A DNA stretch of 64,000 bases from Conexibacter stalactiti (lineage in GTDB: Bacteria; Actinomycetota; Thermoleophilia; Solirubrobacterales; Solirubrobacteraceae). The notes under the pieces are model-generated. The model was not told the DNA's origin. It saw nothing but the letters and a program-made list of their open reading frames with translations, and ran no database searches. Location: the NCBI RefSeq assembly GCF_035967765.1, contig NZ_JAYWIT010000015.1, one strand, 5' to 3'. Each line of letters opens with the position of its first letter. Position 1 is the first letter of the stretch. The translations under genes were made by a program, and so were the position numbers. Below are positions 45,037 to 53,460 of this stretch, piece by piece.

Positions 45037-45609
45037 CTAGTGCGGGTCGTCGCTCGACGAGGCCGGCGGGCGCGACTCCTCCGCCAGCGAGGTGATCGCG
45101 AGCGCGCCGCGGGCGGCGGTCTCGAGCACCTCGGTCGCCTCCTCGGCCGAGCGCGCGTACAGCTCGACGAGCAGGTGGACGACGATCTGGTCGTCGTCGT
45201 GCTTGTGGAAGCGCACGTGCGTGAAGAACTCGCGCGTGCCGTGGTCGCCGAAGGCGGCGTATGACAGCGCGTCCCCGGCTTCGGGCCCGGAGCAGGTCTC
45301 GACGTCGTCGGCGTCGACCGTTACGGTGCACGAGGCGACCCACGGCGTGCCGGCGACCATCCGCTCCCAGCGATCCTCGATCGGCTCCACCCGTCCGTTG
45401 TGGAACCCGAGGTGCGGCTGGTCGTGCATGCAGTCGAGGCACTGCACGACGGCCTCCTGCATCTCGTCGACGACCTCCGCGCGCTCGCCCGTCTGCGGGT
45501 CGATGCGGTGGATGCCCTCGTAGTGGACCTGGACCTCGAGATTCTGCGACCAGCAGCGGTAGCAGCGAAGCCAGCTCCGGACGGTCTCCTGATCTGTGGA
45601 ACCTTCCAT
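45037..45609 (-). CDS. Zinc-ribbon-like protein of unknown function
   Basis: The 190-residue protein has two short cysteine pairs, CYRC (16-19) and CLDC (about 57-60), that could hold one zinc ion. A beta-rich middle and a His/Asp-rich segment (THVRFHKHDDDQIVVHLLVE, about 130-150) follow, then an acidic Ser/Pro tail. I do not recognise it. It is divergent from mobA by 62 nt and has no linked genes. Confidence 0.65.
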   Translation of the reverse strand: MEGSTDQETVRSWLRCYRCWSQNLEVQVHYEGIHRIDPQTGERAEVVDEMQEAVVQCLDCMHDQPHLGFHNGRVEPIEDRWERMVAGTPWVASCTVTVDADDVETCSGPEAGDALSYAAFGDHGTREFFTHVRFHKHDDDQIVVHLLVELYARSAEEATEVLETAARGALAITSLAEESRPPASSSDDPH

Positions 45610-45671
45610 TCGAGAGGATTCTATTCTCCCCGGTGCGGCGGGAGCACCCGCCCTGGACCAGGAGCGCCGCT

Positions 45672-46277
45672 TTGGGCGATCGAAAGGGACCGATCGGGGT
45701 CGTGCTGGCGGGCGGGAGCGGCCGCCGGATCGGCGGTGGGAAGGCCGTCGTGGAGCTGCACGGGCGCCCGCTCGTGAGCTATCCCGTCGGCGTCCTGCAG
45801 GCGGCGCTGGGCCGCGTCGCGGTCGTCGCGAAGGCCGACACGGAGCTGCCGCCGCTGCCCGGCGTCGAGATCTGGACCGAGCCGGAGGAGCCGCGCCACC
45901 CGCTCGCGGGGATCGTCCACGCGCTCGACGGCGCGCAGGGCCGCGCGGTCGTCGTCGCCGCCGGCGACATGCCGTTCCTGACCGAGCAGCTCGTGCGTCA
46001 CGTCGCGACCGCGGAGGCCGGCGGGCGCCCGGCGGTCGTGCCGCGCGCCGGCGGCCGCATGCAGCCGCTGCTGGCCCGCTACGAGCCGCCCGCGCTGCCG
46101 CTGCTGCTGTCCGCGCTGAGCGGTCCGCCGCGGCCGCTGACGGAGGTCGTCGAGCGGCTGGAGCCGCGGCTGCTGGAGGCCGACGGCGACGCCGAGGCGT
46201 TCTTCAACGTCAACCTGCCGGAGGACCTGCTGACGGCGACGGCGATGATGGACCGGACCGATCCAGCTTCGCGATGA
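45672..46277 (+). CDS. mobA: Molybdenum cofactor guanylyltransferase-like protein MobA
   Basis: MobA attaches GMP to molybdopterin. The nucleotide-binding signature LAGGSGRRIGGGKAVVEL (about 12-29) has the usual spacing but Gly-Arg-Arg-Ile for the more common Ser-x-Arg-Met. VVAAGDMPFLTEQLV (about 95-109) holds the metal-binding Asp. FNVNLPEDL near the end is the typical Asn-x-Pro-Glu-Asp/Asn motif. TTG 45672 is chosen because AGGAG (45660-45664) lies 7 nt upstream; GTG 45702 would cut the first strand. The radical SAM enzyme MoaA lies 2.3 kb away, so two cofactor genes are near each other. Confidence 0.85.
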   Translation: MGDRKGPIGVVLAGGSGRRIGGGKAVVELHGRPLVSYPVGVLQAALGRVAVVAKADTELPPLPGVEIWTEPEEPRHPLAGIVHALDGAQGRAVVVAAGDMPFLTEQLVRHVATAEAGGRPAVVPRAGGRMQPLLARYEPPALPLLLSALSGPPRPLTEVVERLEPRLLEADGDAEAFFNVNLPEDLLTATAMMDRTDPASR

Positions 46278-46283
46278 CCCGGC

Positions 46284-47417
46284 CTACCGAATCCCGCCGG
46301 AGTCAGCCTCGCGCGTGAGCCTGGCGAGGATTCGGCGGTGCCCCACGACGCCGACGAGCCCGAGCGGCAGCGGCAGCCAGTACGAGAAGAGCCGGTAGGC
46401 GAAGGTCGCCAGGACGGCGTTGCCGGCCGAGACGCCCGCGAGCGTCAGCATGCCGGTCAGGCCGGCCTCGACGAAGCCGAGGCCGCCCGGCGTCAGCGGG
46501 ATCTGCGCCAGCACCTGCGCGGTGCAGAAGGCGAGCAGCACGAGGCCGGGGCTGGGGGAGGCGTTGACGGCGGCGAGCGCCGCCAGCAAGGTCGCGAAGT
46601 CGAACGCCCAGCGCCCGACGGTCGCCGCCAGCGCCCGCTTCCAACGCGGTCCGAACGTCGCGAGGATGCGGTCGCGCTCGCGCAGCAGCCGCTGCGACAG
46701 CCCGGTGACCGGCGGCGCGTCGCGCCTGAGGCGGTTGCGCAGCCGCTGGACGTTGTGGCCGATCCAGACGAGCAGCTTGTCGCCGCCGAGCATGATGCTG
46801 CCGAGCACCGCCAGCACTGCGAAGACGGCGATGCCGATCGCGGCGACCTCGATCAGGTTCTCGTCGACGCCGCCGCGCAGCAGCGTCGGGATCGCCAGCA
46901 CCGGCAGCGCCAGCACCATCGCGAAGGTGAAGAGGTTGACGACCGTCAGGCCGCCGACGGCCTTCTCTCTGTCGACGCCGGCCTGCACGAGCATTCTGTA
47001 CTGCAGCGCGGCGCCGAGCGCGCCACCGCCGGGCGCGATCTTCGCGAGCGCGTTGCCGGCCAGCTGCGAGGTGATCACCGGCGCGATCGCCACCGGCCGC
47101 AGGGCGAGCTGCTGCAAGAACCAGAGGCAGCCGAGCGAGCAGCCCTGCAGCACCAGCATCACCATCAGCCACGTCCACTGGAAGCGCTGCACGTCTCTCC
47201 ACGAGCCGAGCGTGTCGAGCAGGCTCGGCGCGACGAGGTAGAGCGATATGCCGGTCACGAACAGCCACGCGCCGGTCTGCATCAGCTTGCGGCGGCGCGA
47301 CGCCTCCTCCTCGGGCGTCGTGATCGCGTCGAACTCGCCGGTGACCTCGACGCGCTCCTCGATCGCTCTTTCCAGGCGCTCGCCGAGGTGGGGGTGTGGG
47401 CGTGGACGGGGATTCAC
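46284..47417 (-). CDS. Flippase-like membrane protein (lysylphosphatidylglycerol synthase TM family)
   Basis: The 377-residue protein begins with a polar cytoplasmic stretch (residues 1-45) and then has about eight membrane helices. The family motif LAKIAPGGGALGAALQYRML (about 128-147) and IPLTPGGLGFVEAGLTGML near the end match UPF0104/LPG_synthase_TM proteins such as AglD-like flippases, which move lipids or lipid-linked sugars across the membrane. The MprF synthase domain is absent. GTG 47417 is used, with no clear ribosome binding site; an ATG at 47283 would remove the N-terminal stretch. It is divergent from a lipoprotein gene. Confidence 0.85.
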   Translation of the reverse strand: MNPRPRPHPHLGERLERAIEERVEVTGEFDAITTPEEEASRRRKLMQTGAWLFVTGISLYLVAPSLLDTLGSWRDVQRFQWTWLMVMLVLQGCSLGCLWFLQQLALRPVAIAPVITSQLAGNALAKIAPGGGALGAALQYRMLVQAGVDREKAVGGLTVVNLFTFAMVLALPVLAIPTLLRGGVDENLIEVAAIGIAVFAVLAVLGSIMLGGDKLLVWIGHNVQRLRNRLRRDAPPVTGLSQRLLRERDRILATFGPRWKRALAATVGRWAFDFATLLAALAAVNASPSPGLVLLAFCTAQVLAQIPLTPGGLGFVEAGLTGMLTLAGVSAGNAVLATFAYRLFSYWLPLPLGLVGVVGHRRILARLTREADSGGIR

Positions 47418-47483
47418 GACGAGAGAAGCATCACAGGGTTGCAGGCGGCCGGCGCGGGCGGCGCGTCGGATAGCCTGCTCTGG

Positions 47484-48524
47484 ATGCGTTCCCCCCACTC
47501 GTCTTCGCTGGCGCTGGCATGCGCCGCGCTGCTTCTGCTCGCCGGCTGCGGCTCGGGCGAGGAGGGCGGCGGAGCGACCTCGCCGAACGCCAGACCGGCG
47601 CCGGCCTCCTCGCCGCAGATCGCCTCCGCGGCCGACCCGGTCGCCTCCGAGTTCCCGCAGCCGGAGGGACGCACGCTGCAGCAGCTCGCCGACACGCTCG
47701 AGCCCGGCCCGGAGGTCGGACTGGCGAGCTCGGTCTACACGCCTGGGATCAACCGCCTCGCGTTCGGTCTGATCGACGCCGAGAACAAGTTCGTCTACGG
47801 CAGAACGGCCGTCTACGTCGCGCGCAAGCCGACGGCGAAGGCGAGCGGGCCGTTCCCGGCGCCGGCCGACTCGCTGGAGGTGCGGACCGCCTTCCGCAGC
47901 CAGACGAGCAACTCGACGCCGGGCGAGCTGAAGGCGATCTACCACGCCGAGGTCGACCTGCCGCAGCCCGGCCGCTGGTTCATCCTGACCGTGACGAGAC
48001 TGGGCGGCAGACTGTACGGCGCGACCGCCGACGTCAGAGTCAGCGCCAGAAGCGACATCCCCGGCGTCGGCGACCCCGCCCCGAAGGTGGAGACGCCGAC
48101 GCTCGCCTCCGTCGGCAACGACGTCTCGAAGATCGACACGCGCACGCCGCCGAGCGAGATGCACAGAGAGGACCTGCGCGACGTGCTCGGCAGAAAGCCG
48201 GTCGCGCTGTTGTTCGCGACCCCGGCGCTGTGCCAGTCGCGCGTCTGCGGGCCGGTCGCCGACATCGGCGCCCAGCTGCAGGCCGCCTACGGCGACAAGG
48301 TCGAGTTCATCCACAACGAGGTCTACGTCGACAACGACCCGAGAAAGGGCCTGCGCCCGCAGCTGACGGCCTTCGGCCTGCGGACCGAGCCGTGGCTGTT
48401 CACGATCGACGCCGACGGCAGAGTCGCGGCGCGGCTGGAGGGCGCGTTCGGGATCGAGGAGTACCGCGAGGCTGTGGAAGCCGCGATCAGAGGCGCCGAC
48501 GCGAGCGGCGCCGCCGGCTCCTAG
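47484..48524 (+). CDS. Lipoprotein with C-terminal thioredoxin-like domain
   Basis: The signal sequence ends in the lipobox LLLAGCG (Cys near 22), so the protein is lipid-anchored outside. Residues 25-190 hold a beta domain. Residues 225-340 look like a thioredoxin fold: PVALLFATPALCQSRVCGP (with CxxxxC in place of CxxC) and TEPWLFTIDADGRVAARLEGAF, where the Pro-containing loop and last strands are expected. Similar proteins join SCO1-like or redoxin partners; the cysteine spacing makes classic disulphide exchange uncertain. TAGCCT (47471-47476) lies 7 nt before the ATG. Its stop overlaps that of moaA by 4 nt. Confidence 0.8.
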   Translation: MRSPHSSSLALACAALLLLAGCGSGEEGGGATSPNARPAPASSPQIASAADPVASEFPQPEGRTLQQLADTLEPGPEVGLASSVYTPGINRLAFGLIDAENKFVYGRTAVYVARKPTAKASGPFPAPADSLEVRTAFRSQTSNSTPGELKAIYHAEVDLPQPGRWFILTVTRLGGRLYGATADVRVSARSDIPGVGDPAPKVETPTLASVGNDVSKIDTRTPPSEMHREDLRDVLGRKPVALLFATPALCQSRVCGPVADIGAQLQAAYGDKVEFIHNEVYVDNDPRKGLRPQLTAFGLRTEPWLFTIDADGRVAARLEGAFGIEEYREAVEAAIRGADASGAAGS

Positions 48525-49513
48525 CCGCCGATCGCGCTCATCGAGCGCGCCGGCTGCACGAAGCCGGCGTCGTTGACTCTGTGCTTCAGCTCCTTGCGCC
48601 AGACGGCGTCGCGGATCACGTCGATCAGCTCGTCGTCTGAGGCGCCGGCGCGCAGCGGGTCGCGCAGGCTCGTCTCGTTATGCGAGAAGAGGCAGGTGCG
48701 GAGGTTGCCGTCAGCGGTCACGCGGATGCGGTTGCAGTCGCCGCAGAACGGCTCCGAGACGGGGTTGATGAAGCCGATCCGGCCCTGGCCGTCGGCGAAG
48801 CGGTAGACGCGCGCGGTCGCGCTCGGCTCGCGCGGCTCGGCCTCCAGCGGGTGAACGGCGTGGATGATCGCGCGCACCTCGTCGCCGGTCAGCACCTGGT
48901 CGCGCGACCACGTGTGGTCGGCGTCGAGCGGCATGAACTCGATGAAGCGGACCTCGTAGGGGTTGCGGCGCGCGAACTCGGCGAACGGGATCGCCTCCTG
49001 CTCGGTGAAGTCGCGCAGCGCGACCGCGTTGATCTTGATCGGATGGGCCTCGGGGTGGGCGGCGAGCGCCTCCAGCCCGGCCAGAACCCGCGGCAGCGCG
49101 TCGCGGCGCGTCATCTCGAAGAAGCGGTCGCGCTGGAGCGAGTCGATCGAGACGTTGAAGCGGTTGACGCCGGCCGCCACGAGCGCGGCGGCATCGCGCT
49201 CCAGCAGGTAGCCGTTGGTCGTGACCGAGAGGTCGCGCACGCCGTCGATCGCGGCCAGCATCTCGACCAGCTTGGGGAAGTCGCGCCGCACCAGCGGCTC
49301 GCCACCGGTCAGCCGCACGTCGTGGACGCCGATCTCGCTCAGCAGCCGCACGATCCGCGTGATCTCCTCGAACCGCAGCACGTCGGAGCGCTCGAGCCAC
49401 GGCAGGCCGTCGGCCGGCATGCAGTACTGGCAGCGGAAGTTGCAGCGGTCGGTGACGGAGATGCGCACGTCTCCGATCAGCCGGCCATGTCCGTCCCGCA
49501 GCGGTTCGCGCAT
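48521..49513 (-). CDS. moaA: GTP 3',8-cyclase MoaA
   Basis: MoaA is the radical SAM enzyme for the first step of molybdenum cofactor synthesis. The N-terminal cluster is in TDRCNFRCQYCMP (about 21-33; CxxxCxxC), the SAM glycines in RLTGGEPLVRRDFP, and the C-terminal cluster in FCGDCNRIRVTADGNLRTC. The protein ends in GG (SAIGG), which enters the active site in this family. At 330 residues it is of normal length. TACGCT (49520-49525, minus strand) is 6 nt before the ATG. MoaC and MoaE are not in the window. Confidence 0.96.
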   Translation of the reverse strand: MREPLRDGHGRLIGDVRISVTDRCNFRCQYCMPADGLPWLERSDVLRFEEITRIVRLLSEIGVHDVRLTGGEPLVRRDFPKLVEMLAAIDGVRDLSVTTNGYLLERDAAALVAAGVNRFNVSIDSLQRDRFFEMTRRDALPRVLAGLEALAAHPEAHPIKINAVALRDFTEQEAIPFAEFARRNPYEVRFIEFMPLDADHTWSRDQVLTGDEVRAIIHAVHPLEAEPREPSATARVYRFADGQGRIGFINPVSEPFCGDCNRIRVTADGNLRTCLFSHNETSLRDPLRAGASDDELIDVIRDAVWRKELKHRVNDAGFVQPARSMSAIGG

Positions 49514-49556
49514 CGACACAGCGTATCGGCGGCTGGGCGGAGCGACGAGACGGCGC

Positions 49557-49586
49557 GGAACTTTTCCGCGCCGTCGTCGTCTGAAC
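49557..49586 (+). promoter_or_regulatory. ECF-type promoter of secreted-protein gene A
   Basis: GGAAC (49557-49561), 16 nt, then CGTCTGAAC (49578-49586), which ends 5 nt before the ATG. The same two elements, with the same spacing and the same extension TGAAC, precede gene C (53405-53434). Confidence 0.7.
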
Positions 49587-49591
49587 GTTCC

Positions 49592-50848
49592 ATGATGAGC
49601 AACGGACGGATCCGGAGCTGGGTCGCCACCACCGCCGCCGCCTGCGCCGTGGGCGCGGCCGCGGCGCCGCCGGCAGGCGCCGGGGCGCCGGTCGGCGAGA
49701 CGATCGCCGACGGCATCCCGCAGCTGCCGGTCGTCGACGACGAACGCGGGAGCGTCGCGTTCGTCGCGGCGCCCGGCATCGTGCGCGTCGTCGACCTGCG
49801 CGCGGGCACGACGCGCGACACCGACGTGCGCGGGGGCTGTGCGCCCAACGCGATCCGGCCGCTCGTGGTCGACGCCGCCGACGGCGCCGTGCTGCTCGCC
49901 TGCGAGGTGCCGGTGAAGGAACCGTGGCCCGGTGGGCCGACGCGCGCCCGCACGCCGCGGATCCTCGACACCGCCGATTGGACGGTGAAGGTCCCGGCCG
50001 CGCTCGAGCAGATCGGCGACGGCTTCGTCGGGCTCGCGACCGCCGGCATCGTGGTCGAGTACCAGGAGAGATCGGGCCCGTGGTGGGCGGTCTACGACTG
50101 GCGCACCGGCGCCCACTCGTCCGGCGACCCGCGCCAGGTCTGCGCCGGCTGGCGCGTCGTCTCGCGACGCGACGGCCGCAGAGCGCTGTCGCCGGCGTAC
50201 GAGCGCTGCGACGGCAGCGACCGCGGCGTCCTGCCGGTCGCGCCGGCGACGGCGCTGACCCTCTACGAGGATCGCGTGAGCTGGTCGGTCCGCGGGATCG
50301 ACGACACGATGCCGCTGTCGGTCCTGCTGCCCGAGTGCGGAGTGCTCGCACGCTGGGAGATCGGCGCGATCGACGTCGTCGACCACCTGCCCGGCGCGCT
50401 GCTGATCAGCTCGACCGGTCGCGGCAACGGGCCGCTGCGGCTGACGCGGGTCCCGCTCGACGGGCTCTGCGAGCGAGCGGTCGGCCGCTGGCGGCTGCGC
50501 GCGAGCGCGGGCGGTCGCACGGTTGCAGCGGGCGTGCTGAGCGCGCGCGTCGCCGACGCCGTCAGCGGCGCTGAGACGGGACCGGTCGCGCTCGCCGGCG
50601 CCGCGCCGCGGCTGCGCGTCGGGGCTGGGAGAGCGGTCCGGCTGCGCGCCGCCGCTGCCGCCCAGCGCGTTCGCTGGCGGGTCGCCGGCGGTGGCTGGCA
50701 GCGCGCCGCCGGAAGCGACCGCGGCTGGCGGCTGACAGTGCCGAGACGGCTGCGCGGCAGCCGCCTGATCGAGATCGAGACGCGCTTGCGCGACGGTGGC
50801 GAGCTGCGCCACAGCGTGCGCCTGACGGTGAAGGGGAACGGCAGATGA
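49592..50848 (+). CDS. Secreted protein A of a three-member family, unknown function
   Basis: The 418-residue product has an Ala-rich signal peptide (residues 1-30). The body looks like a beta-propeller or other beta-rich repeat fold: strands such as GSVAFVAAPGIVRVVDLRAG and GAVLLACEVPV, and paired cysteines near 83, 104, 197, 210, 255 and 289. The last 100 residues are a separate beta domain (VRLRAAAAAQRVRWRVAGGG). Proteins B and C share the order of strands, a MCAPL- or VCAGW-like Cys segment, and a C-terminal module with WRV or WRI. It overlaps gene B by 4 nt. The role is unknown. Confidence 0.75.
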   Translation: MMSNGRIRSWVATTAAACAVGAAAAPPAGAGAPVGETIADGIPQLPVVDDERGSVAFVAAPGIVRVVDLRAGTTRDTDVRGGCAPNAIRPLVVDAADGAVLLACEVPVKEPWPGGPTRARTPRILDTADWTVKVPAALEQIGDGFVGLATAGIVVEYQERSGPWWAVYDWRTGAHSSGDPRQVCAGWRVVSRRDGRRALSPAYERCDGSDRGVLPVAPATALTLYEDRVSWSVRGIDDTMPLSVLLPECGVLARWEIGAIDVVDHLPGALLISSTGRGNGPLRLTRVPLDGLCERAVGRWRLRASAGGRTVAAGVLSARVADAVSGAETGPVALAGAAPRLRVGAGRAVRLRAAAAAQRVRWRVAGGGWQRAAGSDRGWRLTVPRRLRGSRLIEIETRLRDGGELRHSVRLTVKGNGR

Positions 50849-52197
50849 GGACCTTCGGAGCAGCGAAGCGGGCCGTCGCCGTGGGCGCGGCGGCCGTGCT
50901 CGCGATCGGCGCCGGCGCGGCCGGCGCGGTCGCGGCGCCGGTCGTGGTGCAACCGCCGGGGCAGCCGGTCGCCGAGGTCGTCCCGTCCTCGCTCGTGGCC
51001 GACGGCGAGCGCTACGCCGCCTGGATCACGCTCGACCGCGTGCTCCACGTCGTCGACGAGCGCGATCCGGACGGCTCGTTCGAGATCGCCGTGCCGGAGA
51101 GCTGCGTTGAGATCGACAGAGGAAACCCGATGGCGCCGGGCGGCCAGTACCTGCTGACCTGCGCGAGAGGCAGTGGCTTCGAGCTGCGCTGGAACCACCT
51201 GCGGCTCGACCTCGCCACGCGCAGCTGGCACGAGCTGGCGGCCGGCCGCTGGGACTCCCCGAGAATCGGCGTGCCGTGGCAGCGGCCGCAGACGATCGGC
51301 AGCCGCTGGCTGGAGCTGGACACGTCCGACGAGACGACGAAGCTGGGCGACTGGCGCAGTGGGGAGACGATCGACGTCGTCGGCGAGGCGACCGACGCGA
51401 TCGACCTCGGCGGCGACCAGCCGCTGCGCCGGATGTGCGCGCCCTTGACGCGGCCGCTGCCGGCCGACTCGCGCCGCTGGATGCCGTTCGCACCGACGCT
51501 CTACGACGGCAGCACCGCCGTCGCCTCGCATCCGGGCGGCAGACTGTCGGCGCAGCGCTGCGGCGAGCCCCGCCGGACGCTGCTGTCCGACGGCTATCCC
51601 GACCGCGTCCAGCTCGGCAGCGGGCTGCTCACCTACACGGCGTACACGAACGACGACGCCGACGTGGCCTTCTTCGCCTACCTGCCGAGCTGCCGCGTGC
51701 GGCTGGGCTGGGCGGCCTCGTTCCCGACGGCGGCCGCCCACACCGCCGGCGTGCTGTGGATCGAGGCTCGCAGAGAGCAGAACGACTACACCAGAGCGAC
51801 GGCGAGACGGCTCGCGCTGCCCGACGTCTGCGCGGCGATCCCGGTGCTCACCGTCGCGACCCGCGGCCGGGCGACCGGCCGCCTGCGGGCCGCGGCGTGG
51901 CAGGCGCCGGCGTGGGGCGGCGCCGAGGTCGCGCTGCTGCCGCGACCGGGTGCGACCCCGCCACGACAGGGGCACGCGGGGCAGGCCGTCCTGCTGCGCA
52001 GCGCCAGAGCGGCGCGCCGCGTGAGCTGGCGGGTCGACGGCGGCAGAGCGCGGTCGGCGCGGCGCGTCGGCCGCGACGGCCGCCGCTGGCGCTTCACGCC
52101 GCAGCGCAGCGCGGCCGGGCGCGAGGTGACGGTGACCGTTGCCGGTGCCGGCGCGGGCGGCGGCTCCGCGAGCTTCCACTTCAAGCTCGGAGCCTGA
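50845..52197 (+). CDS. Secreted protein B of a three-member family, unknown function
   Basis: The 450-residue protein has a signal peptide (about 1-31), a beta-rich body with cysteines near 88, 107, 199, 234, 282 and 329, and a C-terminal beta module (about 385-450; RRVSWRVDGGRARSAR). It is translationally coupled to gene A (ATGA). Shared landmarks with protein C are LRRMCAPLTR versus VQRMCAPLAR, and AQRCGE versus VQRCGE. The members may work together at the cell surface. A hairpin terminator follows the stop. Confidence 0.75.
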   Translation: MRTFGAAKRAVAVGAAAVLAIGAGAAGAVAAPVVVQPPGQPVAEVVPSSLVADGERYAAWITLDRVLHVVDERDPDGSFEIAVPESCVEIDRGNPMAPGGQYLLTCARGSGFELRWNHLRLDLATRSWHELAAGRWDSPRIGVPWQRPQTIGSRWLELDTSDETTKLGDWRSGETIDVVGEATDAIDLGGDQPLRRMCAPLTRPLPADSRRWMPFAPTLYDGSTAVASHPGGRLSAQRCGEPRRTLLSDGYPDRVQLGSGLLTYTAYTNDDADVAFFAYLPSCRVRLGWAASFPTAAAHTAGVLWIEARREQNDYTRATARRLALPDVCAAIPVLTVATRGRATGRLRAAAWQAPAWGGAEVALLPRPGATPPRQGHAGQAVLLRSARAARRVSWRVDGGRARSARRVGRDGRRWRFTPQRSAAGREVTVTVAGAGAGGGSASFHFKLGA

Positions 52198-52206
52198 GCG
52201 ACGGAG

Positions 52207-52237
52207 GGAGCGGCGCGGCGGCTGGCCGCGCTGCTCC
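52207..52237 (+). terminator. Terminator after the A-B pair
   Basis: GGAGCGGCGCGGC pairs with GCCGCGCTGCTCC (13 bp, one G-T) around a 5-nt loop, 10 nt after the stop codon. Confidence 0.8.
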
Positions 52238-52251
52238 GACCCGCGCTCGCC

Positions 52252-53130
52252 TCAGCCGGTCGCGAACAGCTCGCGCGCCCGCTGCACGACCAGCTCGGGC
52301 CGCTCCTCGGGCAGGAAGTGGCCGGTATCGGCGACCCACTCGATCTCCAGGTTGGGCGCGTATCCGCGGTGCTCGTCGTCGCGCGCGCCCTGGAGGATCG
52401 GATCCTTTCTGCCCCACAGCAGACGCGTGGGGGTGCTGAGCGGGCGGTCGTGGAAGCCGCCGGAGGCGAGCGGCTTCAGCTCGTGCAGCAGGAAGGAGCG
52501 GTAGTACTGCGCGCTCGCGAGCGCGTGCTCGGGCTGCTTCAGCACGGCGACGAACTGCTCCAGCTCGTAGTCGCTGTAGCGGCCGTGGCTGCGGGCGGAG
52601 ATCAGCACCTTCTTGGTGAACTCGCCCTGGCGCATCAGGCCCTGGCCGAGCCCCGGCGCGGCGAGCGCGGCCTGGTACCACAGCGCGGACAGCCGCTTCA
52701 GGCTCGGCCGCTCGGCCGGCCCCCACAGGTGCGGGATCGAGCAGCCGAGGAAGTGGTTGATCCGCTCCGGCGCGGTGAGGCAGATCAGGAAGCCGGTGAA
52801 GGCGCCCCAGTCGTGGCCGATCAGGTCGACTCTGTCGAGCCCGAGCGCGTCGAGCAGGGCGATGTTGTCGTCGGCCATCTCCTGCTTGACGTAGCCGCGT
52901 CTGGGCGCGTCGCTCCAGCCGAGGCCGCGCAGATCGGGCGCGATCACGCGATGGTCTCTGCCCAGCTCGGTGAGGATGTCGCGCCACATCCACCAGTGCT
53001 GCGGCCAGCCGTGCAGCAGCAGGATCGGCGGCGCGTCCCGCGGCCCGCCCTCGGCGACATGGAGACGGATCCCGCGCACGTGGACGTCACGGTGCTCGAT
53101 CCCTTCGACCTGCGGCAGCGGAAGGCTCAT
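52252..53130 (-). CDS. Alpha/beta hydrolase, epoxide-hydrolase or dehalogenase type
   Basis: The 292-residue enzyme has the oxyanion motif HGWPQHWWMWRD (about 40-51), the nucleophile elbow GHDWGAFTGF (about 103-112) with Asp as nucleophile, a cap domain, and the charge-relay His in DTGHFLPEERPE (about 265-276). An Asp nucleophile points to epoxide hydrolase or haloalkane dehalogenase chemistry rather than an esterase. The HGWP form is the one common in epoxide hydrolases. TAGGCT (53137-53142, minus strand) lies 6 nt before the ATG. Confidence 0.9.
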   Translation of the reverse strand: MSLPLPQVEGIEHRDVHVRGIRLHVAEGGPRDAPPILLLHGWPQHWWMWRDILTELGRDHRVIAPDLRGLGWSDAPRRGYVKQEMADDNIALLDALGLDRVDLIGHDWGAFTGFLICLTAPERINHFLGCSIPHLWGPAERPSLKRLSALWYQAALAAPGLGQGLMRQGEFTKKVLISARSHGRYSDYELEQFVAVLKQPEHALASAQYYRSFLLHELKPLASGGFHDRPLSTPTRLLWGRKDPILQGARDDEHRGYAPNLEIEWVADTGHFLPEERPELVVQRARELFATG

Positions 53131-53198
53131 CGGCGCAGCCTAACTGGCTGCCTGGCCAGTCTGCGCAGGGTGCAGGCGCGGCTGCGCGCCAGACGCGC

Positions 53199-53408
53199 TC
53201 AGGCGTCGCGGTCTCTGTACAGCATGATGCCGACGAGCACGGCCGCGAAGCCGATCGTTCCGAACGACAGCGCCGTGCCGAGGTTGGCGGCGCCGGCGAG
53301 CCCGGCGATCACGCTGACGACGACGAAGACGGCGACGAGGAGGGCGAGGTCGCGGAGCACGACCGCGAAGTCTGACGGACGCGACGGCGCGGCGCCGTGC
53401 GGGCGCAA
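53199..53408 (-). CDS. Small two-span membrane protein
   Basis: About 69 residues starting at TTG 53408 (or 53 residues from an internal GTG) give two hydrophobic helices (LALLVAVFVVVSVIAGLAGA and TIGFAAVLVGIMLY) and a charged end, RDRDA. I do not recognise it. The start is uncertain because the ECF-type promoter of the opposite gene overlaps it. It is divergent from secreted protein C. Confidence 0.55.
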   Translation of the reverse strand: MRPHGAAPSRPSDFAVVLRDLALLVAVFVVVSVIAGLAGAANLGTALSFGTIGFAAVLVGIMLYRDRDA

Positions 53409-53434
53409 CTTCAGGCTCGTGGAGCCGTCTGAAC
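53405..53434 (+). promoter_or_regulatory. ECF-type promoter of secreted-protein gene C
   Basis: GCAAC (53405-53409), 16 nt, then CGTCTGAAC (53426-53434). The gene starts 26 nt further on with its own Shine-Dalgarno (AAGGA). Confidence 0.7.
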
Positions 53435-53460
53435 ATGCAGCAACCACGGAAGGAACTCGG